DNA of 64,000 nt from JAHQVK01 sp036788295 (GTDB taxonomy: Bacteria > Myxococcota > Kuafuiibacteriia > Kuafuiibacteriales > Kuafuiibacteriaceae): NCBI GenBank assembly GCA_036788295.1, contig DAIQNR010000001.1:186001-250000 (forward strand), in the 5' to 3' direction. The notes under the pieces are model-generated. The model was given only the letters and a program-made list of their open reading frames with translations. It was not told the DNA's origin and ran no database searches. Positions within the stretch are counted from its first letter, which is position 1; each line of letters begins with the position of its first letter. Made by a program: the position numbers and the translations under genes. Of the stretch, positions 7,613 to 16,670 are shown piece after piece.

Positions 7613-9628
7613 GTGCTCGAGTCGGGTCGCCTTTCCGGGAGCGGAGCCCCGCGAGACCTGCGCGACCTCGTGCGGTCGCTGGCCGGGGGGCGCACGGTGT
7701 ACGACGCGAGCGGGCTCGGGGCGGATGTCCTAGGCGGCACCGCGCGCGAGATCTGCACGCTGGCCGCGCTCTCCCGCTGGGAAACGTGGCCGGTGCCGCC
7801 GCCGGTGGTGCTCGCGGCGGCCGAGGTAGGGGCGCCGGCGGAGGGGCTCGACGCCGCGGTCGCCCGCTCCGTGGTCGGCACGAGGTGGCTGCTCTTGGTC
7901 GCCGGCGCCGAGCCGGCGTCGGTGCCGGCCGGGCTCGACCTCGAGGCCGCCCACCCGGCGGATCACCCCGCCTTTCCCACGTTGCTGGCAGCCTCGCGGA
8001 GCCTCGATGCAAACGCGGCCCGAAACGAGGCGGTGCTGGCTCGGCTCGCGCTCGACCGGATTCGGGCCGATCGGGCGGCTCTGCAGGAGGACCTGCGGTT
8101 CGCGCTCGGCGTCGCGGCCCAGCTCGAAGCGGATCTCGAGGAGATGCGGGCCGAGAACACCCACCTGGTGGACATCGAGCGGCGCTACGAGCGCACTCGA
8201 AACTCCTTATCCTTCCAGATCGGCCACGCCCAGGTGCTGGCGGTGAAGCGTCCGGGGAAAGACACCGCGCTGCTCATCCCTCGGGTGGTTCGAGCCCTCC
8301 GCCGCGGCAACCCTCCCGTCCCGCCGCCCGTCGATCGGGCGCCGCCGCTCGAGCACCTCGCCGCGACCCGTCCGGCGGTGCTCGAGCTGCTCGAGCGGGC
8401 AGAGCCCGCCGTGCGGGCCACCGAGCGGTCGTTCCTCGGAGCCGGGCTGCCGAAGCTCGAGGACGGCTACGCCGCGCTCGTCGGGTCCCGCGCCCTCGCC
8501 GTTTCGATGGGCCGGTGCCCCGTGCACCCCGTGACCCCGAGCTCGTGGCCGATCGTCTTTTCGCATCGGCCTCCGTCCTTCGTGCTCATCGAGGCTGGGC
8601 TCGCTGAGCGCCACGGACCGTGGGGCCAGCTCGGCGACCGGGCCTATCCGGAGACCGAGCTGCGGCTCCACCGGCTCCTGTCGGCGTGCGAGCGGCACAG
8701 CGTGCCGGTGGTGCTGTGGGACGCCGGCGATGACCCTGCCCCGGCCTTGCTCGAGCTGGCGCCCCGGGTCGCGCTCAGCCTTTCGGTGGACGAGCAGGGG
8801 CTCGAGCACCTCGCCCGGGCCGGCGCGAGCCCCGACCGGCTCGGGCTCGAACCGCTCGGCGTCGCTTTCGGCGGCTTTGGGCCCCAGTCGCCGGATGACC
8901 GGATCGCGTTCATCGGGGACTTCGATCGACGCCTCCCCCCGGCGGAGCGGGCGGCCCGAGCGGCGCTGTGGGCCGAGGCGGGCCCGTCGCTCGTCGTCTA
9001 CGACGACCACCGGGGGGAGATGGGCCGCCGCAGCGCCCCGGCCGAGCTCTCGGACCGGGTGGTGGGGCGCCTCGCTGCCGGCGCCCTCGCGCCTCACCGC
9101 CTGCTCGTATTCGGCGCGCTCGGCCGGTTTCGGCGGGCCGACCGCCGGGCCCTCGACCACCTGGCCGCCGGGGCCTCGGTGGTGCTGACCCACCGGGGTG
9201 GGCTGGGTGCGCTCGAGTCCTTGTTTCCCGATGTAGGCCGCCTCGATGCACCAGCGGGGCCGATCCGGCCCACCGTCCGCCGCGCCCTCGCCGCCCGGCA
9301 CCGGTTCGGGGCGAGGCTCGGGGACATCGCCCGCCGGCTCGGCCGGAGCGCGGCCCGGTTCGACCTGCCCCCGGCGGTGCTGGTCGCCGACCCGAAGAGC
9401 GCATCGGAGCAGGACCGCTTGCTCGATTTCATCTCCCGCCAGTCGGAGCGACCTCGAGCCGTCCTGCTCCCCGAGGAGACCGAGCGACCGAGCGTCGAGC
9501 AGCTCGGTCTCTTTCGCTGCGAGCGGGTGCAGGTCCTCCCTCCGCACGCGGTGGTGGTGCCCTGGCGACCCGGCGACGACGACGAGCACCAGGTCCTCGA
9601 CGCGGTCCTCGCGACGGTGCAGTCATGA
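7613..9628 (+). CDS. coiled-coil protein of a glycan-synthesis locus, glycosyltransferase-like
   Basis: About 671 residues from the GTG at 7613. The frame is open to an ATG at 7472 with an AAGGA upstream, but third positions in that extension are AT-rich, unlike the rest, so I take the later start. A helical coiled-coil segment (DRAALQEDLRFALGVAAQLEADLEEM) is followed by ERTRNSLSFQIGHAQVL, like the linker found between domains of cell-surface glycan glycosyltransferases. The C-terminal half looks Rossmann-like (IAFIGDFDRRLPPAERAARAA, LLVFGALGRFRRADRRALDHLAAGASVVLTHRG), resembling CgeB-like GT-B proteins, but I see no clear donor-binding motif. Its stop overlaps the next start (ATGA), so the two are translationally coupled. 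Confidence 0.65.
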   Translation: MLESGRLSGSGAPRDLRDLVRSLAGGRTVYDASGLGADVLGGTAREICTLAALSRWETWPVPPPVVLAAAEVGAPAEGLDAAVARSVVGTRWLLLVAGAEPASVPAGLDLEAAHPADHPAFPTLLAASRSLDANAARNEAVLARLALDRIRADRAALQEDLRFALGVAAQLEADLEEMRAENTHLVDIERRYERTRNSLSFQIGHAQVLAVKRPGKDTALLIPRVVRALRRGNPPVPPPVDRAPPLEHLAATRPAVLELLERAEPAVRATERSFLGAGLPKLEDGYAALVGSRALAVSMGRCPVHPVTPSSWPIVFSHRPPSFVLIEAGLAERHGPWGQLGDRAYPETELRLHRLLSACERHSVPVVLWDAGDDPAPALLELAPRVALSLSVDEQGLEHLARAGASPDRLGLEPLGVAFGGFGPQSPDDRIAFIGDFDRRLPPAERAARAALWAEAGPSLVVYDDHRGEMGRRSAPAELSDRVVGRLAAGALAPHRLLVFGALGRFRRADRRALDHLAAGASVVLTHRGGLGALESLFPDVGRLDAPAGPIRPTVRRALAARHRFGARLGDIARRLGRSAARFDLPPAVLVADPKSASEQDRLLDFISRQSERPRAVLLPEETERPSVEQLGLFRCERVQVLPPHAVVVPWRPGDDDEHQVLDAVLATVQS

Positions 9629-11793
9629 GCCGCTCCATCCTCGTCTACGGAGACATGAACCTGAACTTCATCGATGGTTCGGCGATTTGGCTGCAGTCCG
9701 TCGTCACGATGCTCGCCAAGGACCCAGGAAACGAGGTGACGGTCCTGCTCAAGGCCCACGAGACCCGAGATCTGCTCACCGCTCCGCTCAGGGCGCTGCG
9801 CCGGGTCAAGGTCGAGACCCCGGGTTCGGAGCTCGTGTCACCGGAGTGGGGCATGACCCCGAACGAGGCCCTCGACCGGCTCGAGCAGCTCGACGGGCCC
9901 CACCGCTTCGTGGTGCTTCGCGGCTTCGATCTCGTCCAGAGGGCGGCGGCGCGGGGGAGTTTCGACGGGCGCCTCTGCCCCTATTTGACCGACATCCCCC
10001 AATCGCCGAGCGCGATGACGCCGGCGCGGGTCCGGGCCCTCGCCGCGATCGCCCGGGCATCGAAGCTGCTCCTGTGCCAGACCGAGGAGCTGCGCGCCCA
10101 CCTCGAGGGCCATGTCCCCGAGGCCCGGGGAAAAGCGATCCTGCTCACCCCCATGGTCCCCGACCGGCCCCCCCAGGACGGGCCGACCGAGGATTCGGAG
10201 CGCCGTGGCCCGCTGCGGCTCGTGTACGCGGGCAAATTCGCGCCCGATTGGAACACGCTCGAGATGGCCGAGCTGCTCGGCCCGCTTCGAGAGCGGTGCC
10301 CGGGGACTCAGCTGCACATGCTCGGGGACAAGATCCACGAAGTCCGCGACGACCCGGGCTGGGCGGAGCGCATGCGGGCCGCGCTCGGTGGCACCGAGGG
10401 GCTCGTCTGGCACGGCGCGCTTCCCCGCGAGCAGGTCCTCGCCGTGATCGCCGATGCCGACGTGGCCCTCTCCTGGCGCTCCCCTGCTCTCGACGAGAGC
10501 CTCGAGCTGTCCACGAAGTTGCTCGAATACGGGCAAGCCGGCTTGCCGGTCCTCTTGAACCGGACCCCGATGCACGAGCGGCTGCTCGGGGCCGACTATC
10601 CGCTGTTCGCGAACGACCCGAACGAGGCGCTCGATGCCTTGGCTGGGGCGTCCGAGCGGGGGGAGGCTTTTCGGCTCGCAGCCCTACGATGCGCCCGGCT
10701 CGCCGAGGATTTCACGATGGACCGAGCCTACGCGCGCATCGCCCCCTACCTCGAGCGCGCGGCCCCAAAGCCGCGCCGGAGACTCGAGCGCACGCTCCGA
10801 GTGGTGGCGGCGGGCCACGACTGGAAGTTCTTTCACCGGATCGTCGAGCATCTCGAGGCGCTCCCCGGCGTGGAGCTGCGGCGGGACGAGTGGGAGGCGC
10901 TCACGGCCCACGACGAGCGGCGAAGCGCCGAGCTGGCGGCGTGGGCCGACGTCATCGTGTGCGAGTGGTGCGGAGGCGCGGCGCTGTTCTATGCCCGGCA
11001 CAAGAGGCCGGGGCAGCGCCTGTATGTCCGCCTTCACCGCTTCGAGCTGTATGCATCCTTTCCGAAGGACCTCGACATCAGGGCGGTGGACCGGGTGATC
11101 GTGGTCAGCGAGCACTACCGCCGCCTCGCCATGAAGGAAACCGGCTGGAAGGCGGAGAAGCTGCTCGTCGTCCCAAACTATGTGGACCACCTCGCGTTCG
11201 ACCGCAGAAAGCGATTCGGGGCCCGGTTTCACCTCGGGATGCTGGGCATCGTGCCGTCGAGAAAGCGCTTCGATCGAGCGCTCGACATCCTTCGCCGGCT
11301 CCGCCGCCTCGATGACCGATACATGCTCTTCGTGAAGAGCCAGATGCCCTGGACCTACCCGGCCTGGCACCGGCGAGCCGCGATCGAGCGGCCCCATTAC
11401 CTCGCCGCCTTCACCGCGATGAACGAGGACTCGGATTTGAGGGCTGCGGTGGTGTTCGACGCCTTCGGCGCCGACGTCCCCGCCTGGATGACGAAGATCG
11501 GCTTCGTTTTGTCGCCGAGCGACGACGAGAGTTTTCACCTCGCCCCGGCCGAAGGCATGGCGTCGGGGGCGGTGCCGATGCTTCTCAGCTGGCCGGGCGC
11601 CGAGCACATCTATGATCCACGGTGGATTCACGCCGACGAGGCGGCGGTCGCCGACCACATTCACGCCCTGAACGACACCCCGGGGGCGTGGGAGGCGGCG
11701 GCAGAGCAGGCGCGGGCGCAGGTCGCGGACCGGTTCTCCGTCGAGCGGGTCACCGGCGCGTTCGAGGCCCTCGTGCTTGGCGACGAAGCCTGA
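9625..11793 (+). CDS. double GT-B glycosyltransferase
   Basis: A 722-residue cytoplasmic protein with two GT-B (GT4-like) units. Unit 1 (about 1–385) begins SILVYGDMNLNF. It contains LVYAGKFAPDWNTLEM, HGALPREQVLAVIADADVAL and an acceptor/donor loop ending SLELSTKLLEYGQAGLPVL, matching the E-x7-E region of GT4 enzymes. Unit 2 (about 390–722) has VIVVSEHYRRLAMKETGW, LVVPNYVDHLAFDRRKRF, GMLGIVPSRKRFDRALDIL and LSPSDDESFHLAPAEGMASG. Such tandem enzymes add two sugars, or one domain may be regulatory. It overlaps the upstream gene by 4 bases and meets the convergent methyltransferase after one base. The likely job is surface polysaccharide or O-antigen assembly (inferred). Confidence 0.85.
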   Translation: MSRSILVYGDMNLNFIDGSAIWLQSVVTMLAKDPGNEVTVLLKAHETRDLLTAPLRALRRVKVETPGSELVSPEWGMTPNEALDRLEQLDGPHRFVVLRGFDLVQRAAARGSFDGRLCPYLTDIPQSPSAMTPARVRALAAIARASKLLLCQTEELRAHLEGHVPEARGKAILLTPMVPDRPPQDGPTEDSERRGPLRLVYAGKFAPDWNTLEMAELLGPLRERCPGTQLHMLGDKIHEVRDDPGWAERMRAALGGTEGLVWHGALPREQVLAVIADADVALSWRSPALDESLELSTKLLEYGQAGLPVLLNRTPMHERLLGADYPLFANDPNEALDALAGASERGEAFRLAALRCARLAEDFTMDRAYARIAPYLERAAPKPRRRLERTLRVVAAGHDWKFFHRIVEHLEALPGVELRRDEWEALTAHDERRSAELAAWADVIVCEWCGGAALFYARHKRPGQRLYVRLHRFELYASFPKDLDIRAVDRVIVVSEHYRRLAMKETGWKAEKLLVVPNYVDHLAFDRRKRFGARFHLGMLGIVPSRKRFDRALDILRRLRRLDDRYMLFVKSQMPWTYPAWHRRAAIERPHYLAAFTAMNEDSDLRAAVVFDAFGADVPAWMTKIGFVLSPSDDESFHLAPAEGMASGAVPMLLSWPGAEHIYDPRWIHADEAAVADHIHALNDTPGAWEAAAEQARAQVADRFSVERVTGAFEALVLGDEA

Positions 11794-11794
11794 A

Positions 11795-12493
11795 TCACTT
11801 GGGGCGGCGAAGCTCGAACACGAACTGCCCACACAGGTCGAGCTTGGTCAGGTTGATTTGGGTTTCGGACCTCCCGTTTCGCCGGTGCCGAAACTCGATG
11901 TATCGGTTCAGCGGGGACTCGGAGCGCCAGAATCGGTTGAAGAACTTCCGGCGGCCGGCGGCCCGGCGAAGCACCAGGGTCAAGCCGTCGATGCCGGGCG
12001 AGAGCCGGACGACCTCGAGGCCGGCGTCCTCGGCGATCGTGCGAAAGCCAAACGGCGTGAAGTTCCAGAAGCTGTACGAGTGGTAGGGCTCGAGGTGGGA
12101 CGTCGAACCGACCAGAAACCCTTCCGGTCGCAGCACCCTCCGCACCTCGGCGAGCAGCAGCTCCGGGTGCCGGACGTGCTCGAACACCTGCCGAGCGAAA
12201 ACGAGGTCGAACTGCCCGTCGTCGAAGGGGAGATGCACCCCGTCGTAGCTGAGGAAAGTCCCGTCGGTTCGGGTGCGAGCCGAGACTTCGGGGGAAGACT
12301 CGATGTCGACCCCGAAGTACCGGGCGTCGGGGGCGATCCGGCGAAAGAGATCGACGGAGCCGCCCGCTCCGCAGCCCAGGTCGAGCACCGCCTTGACCGG
12401 CTCCATCTCGGCCACGCGAACGGCCACGACGTCGTCCACGTAGACCTGCGCGGCCCGCTCGGTGGCGACGACGTCCTCGAGGCCCTTCGCCAT
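11795..12493 (-). CDS. SAM-dependent methyltransferase, class I
   Basis: A 232-residue methyltransferase from the ATG at 12493. The frame runs on to a GTG at 12610, but those 39 codons have AT-rich third positions and would leave only 14 bases to the divergent lipoprotein gene. Motif I is VLDLGCGAGG, about 36 residues in. The acidic ribose-binding residue follows in YFGVDIESS, motif II in FDLVFARQVFEHV and motif III in LLAEVRRVLRPEGFL, as in the Methyltransf_11 group acting on small molecules or glycans. The C-terminus is basic and unusual (RRKFFNRFWRSESPLNRYIEF). It is the convergent neighbour of the glycosyltransferase pair, so methylation of a surface sugar is a reasonable guess. Confidence 0.82.
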   Translation of the reverse strand: MAKGLEDVVATERAAQVYVDDVVAVRVAEMEPVKAVLDLGCGAGGSVDLFRRIAPDARYFGVDIESSPEVSARTRTDGTFLSYDGVHLPFDDGQFDLVFARQVFEHVRHPELLLAEVRRVLRPEGFLVGSTSHLEPYHSYSFWNFTPFGFRTIAEDAGLEVVRLSPGIDGLTLVLRRAAGRRKFFNRFWRSESPLNRYIEFRHRRNGRSETQINLTKLDLCGQFVFELRRPK

Positions 12494-12624
12494 GTCCACG
12501 CGATGCCGCGCCGGCGCAAAAGACGCAAGCGCTGCTCTGAATCCGGTGCGGAGCTCCTGCTGTCGCCCTCGGGTGACCCTTCCTCGCTTCTCGCCCCGGC
12601 CCCCCTGCACTAGAACTTTGGGCG

Positions 12625-15600
12625 ATGCGGTCTCTCTTCGCGGTGCTCGGTCTTGCTTTGTGGGCGTGTCGCTCGGAGCCCATCCCGCCCGATTCCCCGG
12701 TCCCTGGCTGCCTCATCGGTCCATCGGGCGGGGTCTGCTCCCAGTCCGGCTGCACTCTGGTGCTGGGTCCGTCCGCCACCGGCCGCCCGGTCGCGGTGGA
12801 GCTCGTCTTGGTCCCCCCTCCCTCGGCGCGGGACCCGTTCGGGGCGGTGGCCTGCGCGGTGGGGCCTCCCGGCCTCTTGCTCGAGCCCCCCGGCCGGCTC
12901 GACCTCGACGCCGGGGAGCCCGCGCCAGGCTTTCGGCCCGAGGACGCCGTCGCGGTGCGGGTGGACCCCGAGCTTCGGCTCGAACCCGCGAGCCGCCGGA
13001 CGCCCGACGGCAGGGGCGTGGTCGTCAGCGTGTCCGAGGCCGGCACCTTCGCCGTCGCTTTCGTCGCCTCGTCCGTCCGCACCGTGACCGAGCTCGGGGT
13101 CGAGGCACGCGGGGAAGACCCGGCCTCGCGCCTTCGGCGGCGCTCCGCTCAGCGGTTCACCGCCGCCTTCTCCGACGGGCGGCGGGTCTTTCTCGGGCAG
13201 GGCCCGCGGGTGCTGGTGTGGCGAGACGGCGTCCCGAGCGACCCGGCGGCGGCACCGGATGTCGTGGTCGGCAGCGCGAGGGCCGACGGGCCGGGGGGCC
13301 AGCCGAGCGCGGCCGAGCTCGGGGCGATCGTCGGGGGCATCTGGAGCGATGGAGAGCGGCTCGCCGTCGCCGCTGGCAACCGGATCCTCATTTGGAACCG
13401 CGTCCCCGAAGAAGACGGAGCGCCGGCGGACCTGGTTCTCGGCCAGTCCCGGTTCGACGAAGACCTCCCCAACCGAGGCCGGGACCGCCCGGGGCCCGAC
13501 ACCCTGAACCGCCCCGGCTCGATGGCCTCCGACGGCGGGAGGCTCCTGGTGGCCGACACCATGAACCACCGGTTCTTGGTGTTCTCGACCTTTCCCCGGC
13601 TGGTGGGTCAGCCCGCGGACCTCGTGATCGGCCAGCAGGACTTCGAGCGCAACGACATCCGTGGGGGCGCGATTCCGGTCTTCCAGGCCCGCGGGGTGCT
13701 GCTTCACCCCGAATGGACGATGATCACGTCCTCTCTGGGCAGCAATTCCGCCTTCGGCCTCCGAGGGCTGCCCTCGTTCAGCAACCCATCTTTCGATCGC
13801 AGCTTGGGCTCCACGCGCTACATCACGAGGGTGGGGCCGCTCGAGTTCGGCCAACCGGGGGCCATGGCCCACTTCGGAACCGGAGGCTTCGCCCTTCGGG
13901 ACTTCGTGGGGCGGAGGGTGCACGTCTGGCGCGAGTTCCCGGCCGAAGACGACCGCGCGGCCGACATCGTCCTAGGAAAACCCGGACCGGACGTAGGCGG
14001 CGACGAGGTCGGGGGGGTTTCCGCCTCCACGCTCGGCGAAGGCGATCCGACCGCCGGCCTGTATGCCGACGGGAACCGGATGCTGGTCCCTGACGGCCCC
14101 CGGGTGCTCGTGTTCGAGCCCCTGCCCCGCTTCGACTTCGAACCGGCGGCCCGCGTCATCGGGCAAGCGAGCTTCTCGAGCCGGGAGTACGGGGTCGACT
14201 ACCGGCGCATCGACGACGACACCGTCGCCCGGCCAGCCGCGCTCGCGTTCTCGGAGCGGGGCACCTGGGCCATAGCCGACACCGCCAACGACCGGGTGCT
14301 CCTTCGCGCGCCGGGCCGGGCGACGGTCGTCCTCGGGCAGCCAAACCCCGGCGCCTATGGATCGGGCCGCGGCCCAGACCGCGACACCTTGCGTGGTCCC
14401 GACGCGGTCCTCTTCGTCGGGGACCGCTTGTATGTCGCCGACACCGGCCACCACCGGATCCTCGTGTGGGATCGCGTCCCCGCCGAAGACGGCGCGCCCG
14501 CCGACCGGGTGATCGGCCAGCCCGATTTCACCTCCGGCCGACCGAAGGCCTCGGGCGAATCTGCGGCCGGATTCTTCTATCCGAGGGCGCTCGCGGTTCG
14601 CGGCGACCGGCTCGTCGTCGCCGATGCCTTTCACCACCGGGTCGTCGCCCTCTCGCTCGACGGCGCATCGGTCGATCACGTCCTCGGGCAGGCCGACCTC
14701 GACGGCCACGCCCCAAATCGCGGCCTCGGCTTTCTCCGGCCGGCGCCAGATGGCCTCGCCGCTCCGTCCGGGCTGGCCGTGGACTCGGCGGGACGGCTCT
14801 ACGTCGCCGACACCGAAAACAACCGGGTCCTGCGATTCGACGGCTGGGGCCCGCGGCCGGACGCGGTCTTCGGCCAGCCCGACCTCGAGACCCAGCGGTG
14901 GCCGAACTTCGTACCGAACGCCCCCGGCTTCCCGCTCACGGAGGCCCAGCGCGAAGCCGAGGCCCTGTCCGTCCGCCGACCGAGCGGTCTTTTCGCCACG
15001 GCAGACCAGCTCTTCGTCGCCGACACCGGGAACCACCGGGTCCTCGAGCTGCCACTCGAGCGCTTCGACCGCGGCGAGGCGGTCCGGTGGCTCGGGCAAG
15101 ACGGCCCCGCCCGGCGCTCGGCCAACGCCTTCGGTCCGGGGCCAAGATCGCTGCACGGGCCGTCCGGGGTCGCCGTCAGCGATGGGCGGCTCCACGTCGT
15201 GGACCGCGAGAACCACCGGATCCTCGGGTTTGCGCTCAGCACCTCGGCCGACGCCGCCGATGAGGTCTTCGGTCAGCCCGACTTCCTCGAGACGCGCTTC
15301 AACCGCAGCGTCGGGGATCGAGATCGCCTGTCCGAACCGACCGGGGTGGTTCGCGCCGGCGGGAAGACGTGGGTGAGCGATCCGGCCCGCCACCGCGTGC
15401 TCGCCTACGGCGACGAGGGCGAGGTCGTGCTCGTCCTCGGGCAGCCCAATCCGGGCCGCGTCCTCCCCAACGCCGGCGGCGCGCCGTCGGCCGCGACCCT
15501 GCGCTCTCCCACGGGGATCGCGTCCGATGGCCAGCGGCTGGTCGTCGCCGACACCGGCAACGACCGAGTCCTCGTATGGCTCCGGCTCCCCGAGCACACC

Positions 15601-16341
15601 TCGAGCCCCGCCGACCTGGTCATCGGCCACGCCGGCTTCGACCAGGGGTCCGAAGCCTCGGGGTTTGGCGACGCGGGGCCGGACCGGCTGAGCGGCCCGA
15701 CCGGGGTCGCGATCGACGGGGACAGGCTTCTCGTTGCCGACAGCGGCCACCACCGGGTGCTCGTGTTCGAGCGGTTCTCCGAACGAAACCAACCGCGTGC
15801 GGTCGACGTGCTCTGCCAGGCCGATTTCGAGGCCCGGCTGCCGAACCGCGGACAACCGGACGCCGGCGCCGACCGCTGCTTCGCCCCGAGCGCCGTGGTC
15901 GCGGTCGGCGAGCAGTGGGCGGTCGCCGACCTGCTCAACGACCGGGTGCTCGTGTTCCCGTCGGTCGGAGCAGCCGGGCGCCCCGCTCGGGTCGCGCTCG
16001 GGCAACCCGACCTCGAATCCCGCCGCCCGCCGAGCGAGCCCCGGGCCGACCGCTTGTCCGGGCCTTCGGCGCTCGCGACCGACGGCCTGAACCTGTTCGT
16101 CTCCGATTCCGGCCACCACCGGGTGGTGGTCTTTTCGGCGGAGTCGCTCGAGACCGGCGCGCCGGCCTCGCGGGTCGTGGGCCAGCTCAACCCCGAGGTG
16201 GCCGTCCCCAGCCGGTCCGCAGGCGGCTTCAATCGGCCGGCCGGCCTCGTGGTGGAACCGGTCTCGCCTTTCGAATCGAGGCTATGGGTCGCGGACCGGG
16301 GAAACAGCCGCGTGGTCGCGCTCGAAGGGGTTCGGCGCTGA
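12625..16341 (+). CDS. NHL-repeat lipoprotein
   Basis: Exported lipoprotein of 1238 residues. The ATG at 12625 opens a signal peptide ending ALWAC, with C15 the predicted lipidated residue. After a ~150-residue N-terminal region come many NHL-type beta-propeller units. Each has a core like VADTxNHRxLVW or VADSGHHRVLVF, often followed by xRVPAEDGAPADxVIGQPDF and a closing RPSGLAV-type strand. The unit repeats roughly every 55–75 residues, enough for two or three six-bladed propellers. NHL propellers bind proteins, peptides or sugars. This family is abundant and lineage-expanded in myxobacteria with no proven role. It stands alone, with an antisense frame of 715 codons (13972–16119) that I regard as a shadow. 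Confidence 0.9.
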   Translation: MRSLFAVLGLALWACRSEPIPPDSPVPGCLIGPSGGVCSQSGCTLVLGPSATGRPVAVELVLVPPPSARDPFGAVACAVGPPGLLLEPPGRLDLDAGEPAPGFRPEDAVAVRVDPELRLEPASRRTPDGRGVVVSVSEAGTFAVAFVASSVRTVTELGVEARGEDPASRLRRRSAQRFTAAFSDGRRVFLGQGPRVLVWRDGVPSDPAAAPDVVVGSARADGPGGQPSAAELGAIVGGIWSDGERLAVAAGNRILIWNRVPEEDGAPADLVLGQSRFDEDLPNRGRDRPGPDTLNRPGSMASDGGRLLVADTMNHRFLVFSTFPRLVGQPADLVIGQQDFERNDIRGGAIPVFQARGVLLHPEWTMITSSLGSNSAFGLRGLPSFSNPSFDRSLGSTRYITRVGPLEFGQPGAMAHFGTGGFALRDFVGRRVHVWREFPAEDDRAADIVLGKPGPDVGGDEVGGVSASTLGEGDPTAGLYADGNRMLVPDGPRVLVFEPLPRFDFEPAARVIGQASFSSREYGVDYRRIDDDTVARPAALAFSERGTWAIADTANDRVLLRAPGRATVVLGQPNPGAYGSGRGPDRDTLRGPDAVLFVGDRLYVADTGHHRILVWDRVPAEDGAPADRVIGQPDFTSGRPKASGESAAGFFYPRALAVRGDRLVVADAFHHRVVALSLDGASVDHVLGQADLDGHAPNRGLGFLRPAPDGLAAPSGLAVDSAGRLYVADTENNRVLRFDGWGPRPDAVFGQPDLETQRWPNFVPNAPGFPLTEAQREAEALSVRRPSGLFATADQLFVADTGNHRVLELPLERFDRGEAVRWLGQDGPARRSANAFGPGPRSLHGPSGVAVSDGRLHVVDRENHRILGFALSTSADAADEVFGQPDFLETRFNRSVGDRDRLSEPTGVVRAGGKTWVSDPARHRVLAYGDEGEVVLVLGQPNPGRVLPNAGGAPSAATLRSPTGIASDGQRLVVADTGNDRVLVWLRLPEHTSSPADLVIGHAGFDQGSEASGFGDAGPDRLSGPTGVAIDGDRLLVADSGHHRVLVFERFSERNQPRAVDVLCQADFEARLPNRGQPDAGADRCFAPSAVVAVGEQWAVADLLNDRVLVFPSVGAAGRPARVALGQPDLESRRPPSEPRADRLSGPSALATDGLNLFVSDSGHHRVVVFSAESLETGAPASRVVGQLNPEVAVPSRSAGGFNRPAGLVVEPVSPFESRLWVADRGNSRVVALEGVRR

Positions 16342-16367
16342 ACCGAGGGCCGCGAGCGGCGGAGGCG

Positions 16368-16577
16368 TCAAGCCTCGGCGGTCTCGGCGGCTTCGGCCGT
16401 CTCGGGGGGAGGAGCCTCGGGAGGGCTCGCGGCGGCTGCCACCGCGGCCACCATCTCGACGCGAAAGTCGCGTCGCTCGAACTGGTTCATCGCGTACCAC
16501 TTCCGCTTCAGGTCGTTCAGGTTGGCCTTCGTTGCGGCGGTGTACTTTCGGAGGAGCTTGGCGGTTTTCTCGTTCAC
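16368..16577 (-). CDS. small helical protein, Ala/Glu-rich tail
   Basis: A 69-residue protein with no recognised domain. The N-terminal 45 residues are strongly helical and basic (KTAKLLRKYTAATKANLNDL, KRKWYAMNQFERRDFRVEM). The last ~25 are Ala/Pro/Glu-rich (PPEAPPPETAEAAETAEA) and probably disordered. Small basic proteins of this layout with acidic Ala-rich tails are seen in myxobacteria. A nucleic-acid or ribosome-associated role is only a guess. On the reverse strand CCGAGAGG lies a few bases upstream of the ATG and fits a ribosome binding site. It sits between two plus-strand genes, convergent with the NHL lipoprotein and divergent from the epimerase gene. Confidence 0.65.
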   Translation of the reverse strand: MNEKTAKLLRKYTAATKANLNDLKRKWYAMNQFERRDFRVEMVAAVAAAASPPEAPPPETAEAAETAEA

Positions 16578-16670
16578 GGCGGACCTCTCGGGGGGCGGGA
16601 ACCTAGCGGCGCCACGGCGGGCCTGTCAATCACTTGCCAAACGCCCTCCGATTCTGGAAGACGCCGCGCG

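Noticed and set aside
7488..7733. 81-codon plus-strand frame with a hydrophobic start (MLKTVIFVKW)
   Set aside because: Tempting as a small membrane peptide, but it quickly loses hydrophobicity and third-position bias, and overlaps the coding start of the glycan gene.
13972..16119. 715-codon minus-strand frame inside the NHL gene
   Set aside because: The repeated GVGDEQVPVG-type pattern is just the mirror of NHL repeats. There is no start context or fold.
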